DNA of 10,866 nucleotides from Spirochaetales bacterium (lineage in GTDB: Bacteria; Desulfobacterota_D; UBA1144): the NCBI GenBank assembly GCA_002730475.1, contig PCAG01000038.1:1-10866 (forward strand), read 5' to 3'. Both the position numbers and the translations under genes were made by a program. This document shows, one piece after another, positions 1 through 6,952 of the stretch. The first letter of the stretch is position 1. The number at the start of each line of letters is the position of its first letter. Under the pieces are notes generated by a model, which was not told the DNA's origin, did not search any database, and saw only the letters and a program-made list of their open reading frames with translations.

Positions 1-286
1 AATCTTTGTACCATCCATCTAAATTAGTTAGCCAAACTACCAGTGTTGGAGCAGTTTGTAAGTGAAGCTCATTAAATGCGGATACACACCCAACAATTTC
101 ATCCCATTTCTTCTTTGGATAAGTTGCCTTATCAATTACTAAAGCCTCAGTAGAATTACAATTGCCTTGACATGAGGCATATCTAGCAGCTTGAAGAATT
201 ACTTGAATTTTCCAATCCTCAACCTTTTTCCAGCTCTTATAAAACCTAATACTTCTTCTTTTTCCTATTGCTTCTAATAGTTCCAT
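1..286 (-). CDS. Nitroreductase-family protein, N-terminal part (runs off left edge)
   Basis: Reverse-strand translation from the ATG at 286-284 gives 95 residues with no stop before the window edge, beginning MELLEAIGKRRSIRFYKSWK. The (K)RRSIRFY segment at residues 9-16 is the typical N-terminal FMN-phosphate-binding motif of the nitroreductase/NADH:flavin oxidoreductase superfamily. It is followed by the expected helix VILQAARYASCQGN; the QGN at residues 40-42 lies where many family members have a (S)xGN motif. Such proteins bind FMN and reduce diverse substrates with NAD(P)H, so the physiological substrate cannot be named. The start is supported by GGGAGG, 7-8 bases upstream on the minus strand. 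A second ATG 7 bases upstream (293-291) is out of frame. The gene is divergent from rluD. The C-terminal half, with the rest of the flavin site, is outside the window. Confidence 0.82.
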   Translation of the reverse strand, partial: MELLEAIGKRRSIRFYKSWKKVEDWKIQVILQAARYASCQGNCNSTEALVIDKATYPKKKWDEIVGCVSAFNELHLQTAPTLVVWLTNLDGWYKD

Positions 287-347
287 GGTTCATCCTCCCG
301 TTAAGAATTTGATTAACTTAACTATATGAACATAATTAAATAATAAA
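287..347 (+). promoter_or_regulatory. Divergent intergenic region with candidate rluD promoter
   Basis: This 61-base AT-rich spacer separates the divergent nitroreductase gene and rluD and must serve both. On the plus strand TTGATT (309-314) and CATAAT (331-336), 16 bases apart, resemble sigma-70 -35 and -10 boxes. A transcript from them would begin only about 5 bases before the rluD ATG. No Shine-Dalgarno precedes rluD. On the minus side a clear GGGAGG precedes the nitroreductase start. The boxes are weak matches in AT-rich DNA, so the call is tentative. Confidence 0.3.
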
Positions 348-1286
348 ATGGATAGCTCTTCATGGCAATTTATCGTTGGCGTACGCGCTGTAAGTACAAG
401 GCTTGACAGATTCTTATCAGATAATTTGACTGATAAATCAAGGTCTTATATTGCGAAATTAATCAAGGGAGGGTACGTCTTGTGTAACAACAAAAAAACA
501 AAGGCATCTTATTTGTTAAGAGAAAAAGATTTAATAATAGTATCCCCACCTAAATTACAAGTCTACGATTTAAAGCCTGTTGACATTCCAATTGAGTTTA
601 TTTTTGAAGATGACGATATAGCAGTGATTAACAAGCCTGCACCACTTAGTGTACATGTGGGATCGGGAATTACTGATCCAACACTTGTTAATGCCTTGCT
701 CTATTATTGTAAGAATTTGTCTGGAATTGGGGGAATTATGAGGCCAGGAATAGTACATAGACTAGATAAAGAAACATCTGGGATTATGGTAGTTGCAAAG
801 AACGATTTGGCACACAGAAATTTGTCGAATCAGTTTAGCAATAGAGAAATAAAGAAAAGCTATCTGGCTTTGGTGCACGGTATTCCCAGAGACGAAAAAG
901 GTTTGATTGATATTGAGATTGGAAGAGATAAAAACAATAAAACAAAAATTTCTCAGAATTCAAATTCTCCTAAATCTGCAATCACGGAATGGGAACTAAA
1001 AGAAGCCTTTGATAAATTTTCACTTATAGAAGCGAGACCATTAACTGGTAGGACTCATCAAATTCGAGTCCATTTAAGTCTACTGGGGCATCCTATTTTG
1101 GGAGACAAAGTTTACATGAAGGGTTTCAACTCAAATATTGATAATCGATTAAAAAAAATCGTTAAAAGGCATTTCTTACACGCAGAATCTTTATCTTTTC
1201 GCCATCCAACCAATAAGAACGAAATTCAATTGTCCGCAAAATTACCTAGGGATTTGGATATCATAATGGAGTATCTGGGAACATGA
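348..1286 (+). CDS. rluD: RluA/RluD-family 23S rRNA pseudouridine synthase
   Basis: A 312-residue protein of the RluA family, which isomerises uridine to pseudouridine in structured RNA. An N-terminal S4 RNA-binding domain (about residues 18-65, TRLDRFLSDNL...) precedes the catalytic domain. The family signature HRLDKETSG spans residues 137-145, with the nucleophilic aspartate at D140. INKPAPLSVH (95-103) and LTGRTHQIRVHL (about 232-243) are further conserved family segments. The S4 domain plus length fits the RluD/RluC branch. RluD modifies helix 69 of 23S rRNA in E. coli, but exact target positions are inferred here. The next gene, pgeF, overlaps it by 4 bases (ATGA); rluD-pgeF pairing is common in bacteria and supports the RluD assignment. 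No Shine-Dalgarno is visible upstream. The upstream ATG at 326 is out of frame and stops after five codons, so 348 is preferred. Confidence 0.9.
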   Translation: MDSSSWQFIVGVRAVSTRLDRFLSDNLTDKSRSYIAKLIKGGYVLCNNKKTKASYLLREKDLIIVSPPKLQVYDLKPVDIPIEFIFEDDDIAVINKPAPLSVHVGSGITDPTLVNALLYYCKNLSGIGGIMRPGIVHRLDKETSGIMVVAKNDLAHRNLSNQFSNREIKKSYLALVHGIPRDEKGLIDIEIGRDKNNKTKISQNSNSPKSAITEWELKEAFDKFSLIEARPLTGRTHQIRVHLSLLGHPILGDKVYMKGFNSNIDNRLKKIVKRHFLHAESLSFRHPTNKNEIQLSAKLPRDLDIIMEYLGT

Positions 1287-1942
1287 TAAAGAATTACTTA
1301 AATTCGAAATCATTGTCTGCTATAAATGGAATCGAACATTATTTTGGAAAAAGAGATTTTATACTTCCTAATTCAGAGAAAGCATATTTCTTAAATCAAC
1401 TCCATAGTGACAAAGTAATTTTTATATCTGATGATTTTGATTTTAATGAACGAAAAGATGGAGATGCAATAATAACTTGCAAGCGAAATTTATTTATTGG
1501 CGTACGCACTGCTGACTGTGTACCAATATTGTTAAGTGATGAGAATTCTAATTTCGTTGCTGTAGTCCATGCTGGCTGGAGAGGAACATTCTACAACATT
1601 GTGAATAAAACCATAGAAAGAATTCTAAAAGAATTTAATTGCAACCCAGAAGATATTATTGCTGCTCTTGGTCCCTCTATTGGGGCGTGTTGTTACGAGG
1701 TTAGTAAACCGTTGTGGAACAAGTTTAACTATGAGCACATCCTCTCTTCTGATGATTCTAATCAGATTGAAGAAAAATATTATTTAAATCTACAAAGTAT
1801 CAATAGAAATTTCCTAAAGGGCAGTGGCGTACGGCAAATCGATTTGCTTACTAAATGTACAAAGTGTGAGGATGATTTCTATTCATACAGAGGAGATAAA
1901 TCCAAAAAGGATAGCCAGATTAGCATTATCAAACTTAATTAG
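1283..1942 (+). CDS. pgeF: Peptidoglycan editing factor PgeF (YfiH/YlmD, laccase-domain family)
   Basis: A 219-residue member of the DUF152/YfiH family, once called multicopper polyphenol oxidase. Members act on purine nucleosides (phosphorylase/deaminase activity), and in E. coli the protein prevents misincorporation of serine into peptidoglycan precursors. The family's metal-binding triad is visible: H41 in NQLHSDKV, C79 in RTADCVPIL and H96 in VHAGWRG. GPSIGACCYEV and the C-terminal CTKCEDDFYSYRGDK are also family hallmarks. The length is slightly below the usual 240-260 residues, the shortfall being mainly at the N terminus. The start codon overlaps the end of rluD (ATGA), indicating translational coupling; GGAG at 1268-1271 may help initiation. 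No copper-oxidase activity should be assumed. Confidence 0.9.
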   Translation: MIKNYLNSKSLSAINGIEHYFGKRDFILPNSEKAYFLNQLHSDKVIFISDDFDFNERKDGDAIITCKRNLFIGVRTADCVPILLSDENSNFVAVVHAGWRGTFYNIVNKTIERILKEFNCNPEDIIAALGPSIGACCYEVSKPLWNKFNYEHILSSDDSNQIEEKYYLNLQSINRNFLKGSGVRQIDLLTKCTKCEDDFYSYRGDKSKKDSQISIIKLN

Positions 1943-1976
1943 ATATTATAAATACTTTGATAATGAAGAGGATAAA

Positions 1977-2411
1977 ATGTTAAGTATTGGTGGCGTAATT
2001 CAAAATGAAGATTATGGTGCAGTGCAGGATGTTATTGACAATGAGCAATTACCTCATTCTAGCTATACCGTTACTGTAAAAAACGAAAACAAAGGCAAGG
2101 GTTCTTTGCCGATTAAACTTTATGTTATTGAATTAACTACTGCCAGTCTCGCTATTGGTTTTACACTTCCTAATACTACAAAAATAGAAGAAGATGTTTC
2201 ATTAACTTTTACAACATATCCGGATGCTCAAAGACCTAACCCAGAATATTTAAAATTTAAATGTAAGTTCTCAGATAAACAAAAAGAAGAGAAACGTGAC
2301 GGAGACCCTCTTGAAAAACTTGAATATGTTGGCTACAAACTTGAGAAAGATTATAATGAAAGAAAAGCTACTTTTTATTTGTTCGACTATCAACGTATAG
2401 GAAATACATAA
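1977..2411 (+). CDS. Uncharacterised 144-residue protein, PilZ-like by pattern
   Basis: I do not recognise this protein by family. The reading frame stays open upstream to 1824, but that part overlaps pgeF in another frame. The ATG at 1977 is preferred because it lies downstream of the pgeF stop and has GAAGAGG five bases upstream. The product is soluble, charged and predicted beta-rich, with no signal peptide or membrane segment. Its layout resembles a PilZ beta-barrel: a strand with VIELTTASLAIGF (about residues 50-62) where PilZ has a D-x-S-xx-G strand, an EEDVSLTF strand (71-78), then KFKCKF and VGYKLEKDYNERKATFYLF, resembling the closing GxxF strand and C-terminal helix. The N-terminal RxxxR c-di-GMP motif is not evident and the DxSxxG is degenerate, so c-di-GMP binding is not supported. 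A lysine/glutamate-rich insert (about 100-115) precedes the last strand. It sits between pgeF and argG, with 7 bases to the argG ATG. Confidence 0.72.
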   Translation: MLSIGGVIQNEDYGAVQDVIDNEQLPHSSYTVTVKNENKGKGSLPIKLYVIELTTASLAIGFTLPNTTKIEEDVSLTFTTYPDAQRPNPEYLKFKCKFSDKQKEEKRDGDPLEKLEYVGYKLEKDYNERKATFYLFDYQRIGNT

Positions 2412-2418
2412 TTTGATT

Positions 2419-3612
2419 ATGAAAAGAAAAACAATTGTTCTTGCCTATTCGGGGGGACTCGATACTTCGGTAATACTCCACTGGTTAAAGGAAAACTATA
2501 ATGCCGACATAGTGGCATACATTGCCAACCTAGGGCAACAAGAAGATCTTAAAGCTATAGCGAAGCGAGCAAAAAAAGTTGGTGCCGCCAAAGTTTATGT
2601 CGAAGATTTAAGAAATGAATTTGTAAAAGAGTTTGTTTTTCCGATGATACAAGCAAGCTCAATTTATGAAGGTAATTATCTACTTGGCACATCTATTGCT
2701 CGCCCCTTGATTGCAAAAAGACAAATTCAAATAGCGAAAAAAGAAAAAGCTTTTGCGGTGGCACATGGCTCTACAGGGAAGGGGAATGATCAAGTGAGAT
2801 TCGAACTTACTTTTAAGGCGTTAGCCCCAAAAATTGATATAATAGCCCCTTGGAGGATTTGGGATCTTAAATCAAGGGAATGTTGTATCGACTATGCGAA
2901 AAAAAATAAAATTGCTGTACCGGTTACTAAGTCCAAACCCTATAGTTGTGATAGAAATATTTATCATGTCAGTTACGAGGGGGGTATTTTAGAAGATCCT
3001 TGGGTTGAACCGCCTCCAGAAATGTATGAAATGGTTAAGAATCTAGAAAAAACGCCAAACAGACCTACCTATATTACTATCTCGTTTAGAAATGGGACGC
3101 CTTATGCTTTAAATGGAAAAAAAATTAATCCAGTCAACCTTTTAAGAAAATTGAATAAAGTCGGCGGAGATAATGGTGTTGGCGTGGTAGATATTGTTGA
3201 AAATAGATTTGTCGGAATAAAATCTAGAGGAGTATACGAAACACCTGGTGGGACGATTTTGAACGTTGCGCATAGGGCTATAGAGTCGATAACTATGGAT
3301 AGAGAAGTGATGCACTTAAGAGATTCGCTAGTGCCGAAGATATCTCAACTAATTTATAACGGGTTTTGGTATTCACCTGAGATGAAAGTGCTGATGACCT
3401 TCGTTAAAGAATCTCAGAAGAACGTAACAGGGGATGTAAAAGTAAAGATATATAAAGGTAATGTAAGAACAGCGGGTAGAAAATCTAAATATTCGTTATA
3501 CAATTCAAAGCTAGCTACATTTGAAAAAGATAATTTATATAACCAGAGTGATGCAACGGGCTTCATACAACTTAATTCTTTAAGGCTGATTTTAAATAAG
3601 CTTAAGAATTAG
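2419..3612 (+). CDS. argG: Argininosuccinate synthase
   Basis: ArgG condenses citrulline and aspartate with ATP to argininosuccinate in the cytoplasm, the penultimate step of arginine biosynthesis. From the ATG at 2419 the protein is 397 residues, the usual length for type-1 enzymes. The N-type ATP-pyrophosphatase P-loop AYSGGLDTS occupies residues 9-17. The family signature HGSTGKGNDQVRFE is at 116-129. KPYSCDRNIYHVSYEGGILEDPW is the typical substrate-site segment, and YETPGGTIL follows later. A TTG two codons upstream (2413) could be the start: AGGA at 2399-2402 is 10 bases from it but 16 from the ATG. I choose the ATG because it gives the canonical N terminus MKRKTIVLAYSGG. No argH or other arginine gene is seen nearby. 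The stop codon abuts the queA start with no gap. Confidence 0.96.
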   Translation: MKRKTIVLAYSGGLDTSVILHWLKENYNADIVAYIANLGQQEDLKAIAKRAKKVGAAKVYVEDLRNEFVKEFVFPMIQASSIYEGNYLLGTSIARPLIAKRQIQIAKKEKAFAVAHGSTGKGNDQVRFELTFKALAPKIDIIAPWRIWDLKSRECCIDYAKKNKIAVPVTKSKPYSCDRNIYHVSYEGGILEDPWVEPPPEMYEMVKNLEKTPNRPTYITISFRNGTPYALNGKKINPVNLLRKLNKVGGDNGVGVVDIVENRFVGIKSRGVYETPGGTILNVAHRAIESITMDREVMHLRDSLVPKISQLIYNGFWYSPEMKVLMTFVKESQKNVTGDVKVKIYKGNVRTAGRKSKYSLYNSKLATFEKDNLYNQSDATGFIQLNSLRLILNKLKN

Positions 3613-4611
3613 ATGGATTTATCTTCTTTTGTCTTTGATTTACCAAACGATTTGATTGCAACACGGCCATCTAAGCCGAGGGGCTCATCGAGTTTATTAG
3701 TAGTCGATAGGAAATCTGAAGAAATAAATATTACAAAGTTCAAAAACATTATAAATTATATTGCCGACGGGGACTTGTTGATATTTAACGATACCAAAGT
3801 TGATTCGGTTTTATTATTTACTAAAGATGAAAAAAACAATTCAAGAGAAATGTTACTAGTAAGAGAAATTGACCAACGAACCTGGACTGTGTTAACTAAG
3901 AATCCAAAAAATACACGAATTTCTTTCTCTAATGGGGCGGAAGGCTATTTAAAAAAAATAAATGAAGAATGGCACATTGTTTTTGATTGCGAATCCAGAG
4001 AAGTAATTCGAGAATGTGGCAAAATGCCAATACCACCCTATATAGGCAGGAATCCAGATGATTTTGACAAAATTGATTACCAAACAGTCTATGCAAAAAA
4101 GTCAGGATCCATTGCTGCCCCAACAGCAGGATTACATTTTTCAAAGGAACTAATAACATCCATGGAAGAAAACGGAGTCGATATAGACTACCTTACTCTT
4201 CACGTTGGGCTGGGGACTTTTCTTCCTGTTAAAGAAAAAGACATTACGAAGCACAAAATGCATCAAGAGAGTTTCTTTATCCATAGAGAATTAATTGAAA
4301 AGATTAAAAAGAACAAAAAGGAAAAAAAAAGAATTATTTCTGTGGGCACTACAACTTTAAGAGCTATCGAATCCTGCCAGTCTGATAGTGATTATGCTAA
4401 CAAATGGGTCGAAACAGATTTGTTCATTAAGGATGGCTTTCAATTTAATTTTGTAAATGGGTTAATAACAAATTTTCACTTGCCAAAATCAACACTTTTG
4501 ATTCTAGTTTCAGCTTTTCTTGGATATGAGTTAACGATGGAATGTTACAAGCTTGCAATAAAAGAAAGGTTAAATTTCTATAGCTATGGAGATGCAATGT
4601 TGATTATATAA
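3613..4611 (+). CDS. queA: S-adenosylmethionine:tRNA ribosyltransferase-isomerase
   Basis: QueA transfers and isomerises the ribosyl moiety of SAM onto 7-aminomethyl-7-deazaguanine at the tRNA wobble position, making epoxyqueuosine. The 332-residue protein has the expected N terminus (FDLPNDLIATRPSKPR), NDTKV (59-63), PIPPYI, YQTVYA (156-161), AAPTAGLHF (168-176), HVGLGTFLPV (197-206), MHQE (216-219), GTTTLRAIES and the C-terminal TNFHLPKSTLLILVSAFLG. The segment after NDTKV (DSVLLF) departs from the more usual xxARL pattern, as does part of the variable insert domain, but the catalytic-core motifs are intact. It starts directly after the argG stop with no intervening base and no clear Shine-Dalgarno, suggesting coupling to argG translation. 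No other queuosine-pathway gene (tgt, queC-G) is in the window. Confidence 0.95.
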   Translation: MDLSSFVFDLPNDLIATRPSKPRGSSSLLVVDRKSEEINITKFKNIINYIADGDLLIFNDTKVDSVLLFTKDEKNNSREMLLVREIDQRTWTVLTKNPKNTRISFSNGAEGYLKKINEEWHIVFDCESREVIRECGKMPIPPYIGRNPDDFDKIDYQTVYAKKSGSIAAPTAGLHFSKELITSMEENGVDIDYLTLHVGLGTFLPVKEKDITKHKMHQESFFIHRELIEKIKKNKKEKKRIISVGTTTLRAIESCQSDSDYANKWVETDLFIKDGFQFNFVNGLITNFHLPKSTLLILVSAFLGYELTMECYKLAIKERLNFYSYGDAMLII

Positions 4612-4640
4612 TGTTTACTCAAATTGCATTATTTTTTTTT

Positions 4641-4658
4641 TGAAGATAAAATCTTTTT
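4641..4658 (+). promoter_or_regulatory. Small hairpin and U-tract immediately upstream of aroC
   Basis: AAGAT (4643-4647), a 3-base AAA loop and ATCTT (4651-4655) form a 5-bp A/U-rich stem, with T4656-4658 extending the U-run up to the aroC ATG at 4659. A run of ten T (4632-4641) precedes it. The stem is too weak for a confident intrinsic terminator. If it forms it would sit across the ribosome-binding region of aroC, where no Shine-Dalgarno is otherwise clear. Confidence 0.22.
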
Positions 4659-5741
4659 ATGCCCGGAAATTCTTTTGGAAACCTATTTAAGATTACTACC
4701 TGGGGTGAGTCTCACGGAAAAGCCGTAGGTGTTGTAATCGATGGCTGCCCAGCCGGACTTTCTCTCACCGCTAAAGATATTCAATTTGAGCTTGATAGGC
4801 GTAAACCTGGTCAAAGTATTCTCACGTCGCAAAGAAAAGAAGATGACAAAGTAGAAATTCTATCTGGGCTTTTTAAGAATAAAACGACTGGTGCTCCAAT
4901 TTCAATGCTTGTTCATAATATTGATGTTATTTCCAAATCGTATGAAGACTTTAAAGATATATATCGTCCGGGACACGCAGATTTAACTTATGATGAAAAA
5001 TATGGATTCAGAGACTATAGAGGGGGAGGCCGATCTTCTAATAGAGAAACGGTAGGGAGAGTAGCTGCTGGAGCAGTTGCAAAAAAAGTTTTAAATAAAA
5101 TAGGCATCAAAACTTACGGATATGTTTATCAAATCGGGGATATCAAGATAGAAAAAATCAATCTCAAATATATAGAAAAAAACCCTCTAAGATGTCCAGA
5201 TAAAAATAAATTTAAACAAATGAGTTCAATTATTGATACTGTGAGAAGAGAGGGTGATTCGATTGGTGGGGTAATTGAAGTACGAACCATTGGGCTTCCC
5301 GCAGGCCTTGGGTCCCCAGTGTTTAATAAAATTGATGCTAGATTAGCATCATCAATAATGAGCATAGGTGGTGTGAGAGGATTTGAAATTGGAATGGGTT
5401 TCGCAATTGCGGAAAAAAAAGGATCCGAAGTTAACGATGTCATGACAGGGAAGAGGAAAGGAAAAGTGACGTTTTCTTCAAATAATGCGGGTGGCATGCT
5501 AGGTGGAATCACCAACGGCCAAGATTTAATTCTAAGGTTTGCTTTAAAACCAACCTCATCAATTTTAAAACCACAAAAATCAATCGATAAATCTGGTAAG
5601 GTTAGAAATTTAAAAATTAAAGGTAGACATGATCCATGCCTATGCCCAAGAGCTGTTCCGATTGCAGAGGCAATGGTTAATTTGGTATTAATCGATGCCA
5701 TGTTTGAAAATAAACTTTCAAAAATTGAAAGCTTATTTTAA
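4659..5741 (+). CDS. aroC: Chorismate synthase
   Basis: AroC eliminates phosphate from 5-enolpyruvylshikimate-3-phosphate to give chorismate, the last step of the shikimate pathway, and needs reduced FMN. The 360-residue protein is full length. Conserved blocks are GNSFGNLFKITTWGESHG (3-20), IDGCPAGL (27-34), DRRKPGQS (46-53), RPGHADLTYDEKYGFRDYRG (103-122) with GGRSSNRET just after it, VAAGAVAKK (135-143), and late in the protein the NNAGGMLGGITNGQ block that marks all chorismate synthases. The flavin and EPSP-binding arginines and histidines in WGESHG and RPGHAD are present. It follows queA by 47 bases and is the last gene of the plus-strand cluster, ending 13 bases before the convergent aminotransferase gene. 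A long open frame antisense to its 3' half is a shadow. Confidence 0.97.
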   Translation: MPGNSFGNLFKITTWGESHGKAVGVVIDGCPAGLSLTAKDIQFELDRRKPGQSILTSQRKEDDKVEILSGLFKNKTTGAPISMLVHNIDVISKSYEDFKDIYRPGHADLTYDEKYGFRDYRGGGRSSNRETVGRVAAGAVAKKVLNKIGIKTYGYVYQIGDIKIEKINLKYIEKNPLRCPDKNKFKQMSSIIDTVRREGDSIGGVIEVRTIGLPAGLGSPVFNKIDARLASSIMSIGGVRGFEIGMGFAIAEKKGSEVNDVMTGKRKGKVTFSSNNAGGMLGGITNGQDLILRFALKPTSSILKPQKSIDKSGKVRNLKIKGRHDPCLCPRAVPIAEAMVNLVLIDAMFENKLSKIESLF

Positions 5742-5754
5742 AAATTTACTCGTT

Positions 5755-6888
5755 TTATTTGAAGATTGCTTCGGCTGTACTTGAGGCTAATCCCTTTTTT
5801 AAGTCAAAACCGGTATTTTCTAAAATATTTTCAACGGCGGTAATTACCGAAATGATATCATCTTTATGGACATCCCCCATATGAGTTATTCTAAAAATTT
5901 TACCTTTTGCTTGATCCTGTCCACCAGCAACAATAATCCCATATTTTTCTTTCAATTCCTTGACAATAATTCCAGCATCAATATTATCTGGGGACATTAT
6001 TACTGATAGTGCCGTACTAGGGTTGTTCGGAGCAAAAGATGCAAGTCCGATTGCTTGAAAACCTTTTCTTGTAGCTTCTGACATAATGGAATGTTTTTTA
6101 TAAAGACCATCCAAACCAATATCGTTAAAATAATTCAAAACAGCATTGAGACCGATTATCAACGTTAAAGCTGGAGTCCAAGGAGAGGTTTTCTTTAAAC
6201 TATTTTTTAATGCGGCCCCTAAGTCGAAATAAAACTTTGGTAAATCTGATTTTTTTGAGAACTCCCATGCTTTTTTGCTAAGAGAAAGAAAAGCTAGTCC
6301 TGGTGGTAACATGAATGCCTTTTGTGAGCCACCAATCAATATATCAATCCCCCAATTATCAAATTCAATTGGAAAAACGGCTACACCAGAAATACCATCT
6401 ACGATTAATATCACATCGTCCCTATCTCTTGTCATAGTGGCAATTTCTTTAATTGGATGTCTTGCTCCGGTCGAAGTTTCGCTTGCTTGAACTAACACTG
6501 CTCTTATCTCTTTATTTTCAGAAAGAGCTTTTTGTATTTCGATAGAATCAACCGCATGTCCCCACTCCACCGAAATTTCTATTACTTCAATGCCAAATGC
6601 TTTACATATCTTTGACCACCTTTCACCAAATTTTCCACCGTTTACCACTAGAGCCTTATCTCCTTTGGATAAGGTATTCGATACAGCTGCTTCCATAGCA
6701 CCTGTTCCAGACGAGGCAAGTATTAGAACTTCTTCTTTGGTTTGAAAAACACTTTTCAGCCCCTCAGTAGCCGTATAAAAAATCTCTTCAAATTCTTCTG
6801 TTCTATGGTGAATTATCGGTTTTGCCATTTCCAGCATTACAAATCTTGGAACAGGGACGGGACCAGGTGTTAATATGAGATTTTTCAA
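5755..6888 (-). CDS. Class-V PLP aminotransferase (alanine-glyoxylate / serine-pyruvate type)
   Basis: A 377-residue fold-type I, class-V aminotransferase. N-terminal LTPGPVPVP (6-14) and the IIHHRTEEF segment (25-33) are typical of the alanine-glyoxylate/serine-glyoxylate aminotransferase group. SSGTGAMEAA (59-68) binds the PLP phosphate, D164 in VDGISG is the residue expected to contact the pyridine nitrogen, and K190 in GGSQKAFMLPPGLAF forms the Schiff base. RITHMGDVH (about 338-346) contains the usual carboxylate-binding arginine. Family members interconvert alanine, serine, glyoxylate and pyruvate; in some lineages relatives are thought to serve serine biosynthesis next to serA. No serA is in the window, so the substrate stays open. 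The start is well supported: AGGGAG lies 6 bases upstream on the minus strand. The gene stands alone, convergent to aroC and divergent from prfB. Confidence 0.9.
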   Translation of the reverse strand: MKNLILTPGPVPVPRFVMLEMAKPIIHHRTEEFEEIFYTATEGLKSVFQTKEEVLILASSGTGAMEAAVSNTLSKGDKALVVNGGKFGERWSKICKAFGIEVIEISVEWGHAVDSIEIQKALSENKEIRAVLVQASETSTGARHPIKEIATMTRDRDDVILIVDGISGVAVFPIEFDNWGIDILIGGSQKAFMLPPGLAFLSLSKKAWEFSKKSDLPKFYFDLGAALKNSLKKTSPWTPALTLIIGLNAVLNYFNDIGLDGLYKKHSIMSEATRKGFQAIGLASFAPNNPSTALSVIMSPDNIDAGIIVKELKEKYGIIVAGGQDQAKGKIFRITHMGDVHKDDIISVITAVENILENTGFDLKKGLASSTAEAIFK

Positions 6889-6952
6889 TTTATACTCCCT
6901 TTAGGCAATAAAAATGTTAGATTAAATATAACATTATTTGCAAGGTAGAAAA
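6889..6952. promoter_or_regulatory. Divergent intergenic region between aminotransferase gene and prfB
   Basis: This 64-base AT-rich spacer carries both ribosome-binding sites: AGGGAG for the minus-strand gene (complement of about 6895-6900) and AAGG at 6942-6945, seven bases before the prfB ATG. TATAAC at 6927-6932 could be a -10 box for prfB, but no convincing -35 partner is seen. On the minus strand TTGCAA (about 6938-6943) could be a -35. Both promoters must lie here or overlap the genes. Exact elements are uncertain. Confidence 0.3.

Noticed and set aside
375..1835. Three GGCGTACG sites (near 378, 1500 and 1827) as a possible dispersed motif
   Set aside because: All three are in coding sequence and encode Gly-Val-Arg in the reading frame of rluD or pgeF; two sit at unrelated protein positions. 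Protein coding explains them well enough.
1824..1976. Upstream extension of the unknown gene at 1977 into the 3' end of pgeF
   Set aside because: The extension would overlap the conserved CTKCEDDFYSYRGDK end of pgeF in another frame, while the ATG at 1977 has a good ribosome-binding site and clears the pgeF stop.
5129..5701. 190-codon open frame antisense to aroC
   Set aside because: It lies wholly within the strongly conserved aroC gene, its translation is low-complexity in I, L, P and S, and it has no family motif. It is a shadow of aroC codon usage.
5742..5754. Bidirectional terminator between aroC and the aminotransferase gene
   Set aside because: The gap is only 13 AT-rich bases with no inverted repeat that can be recognised.
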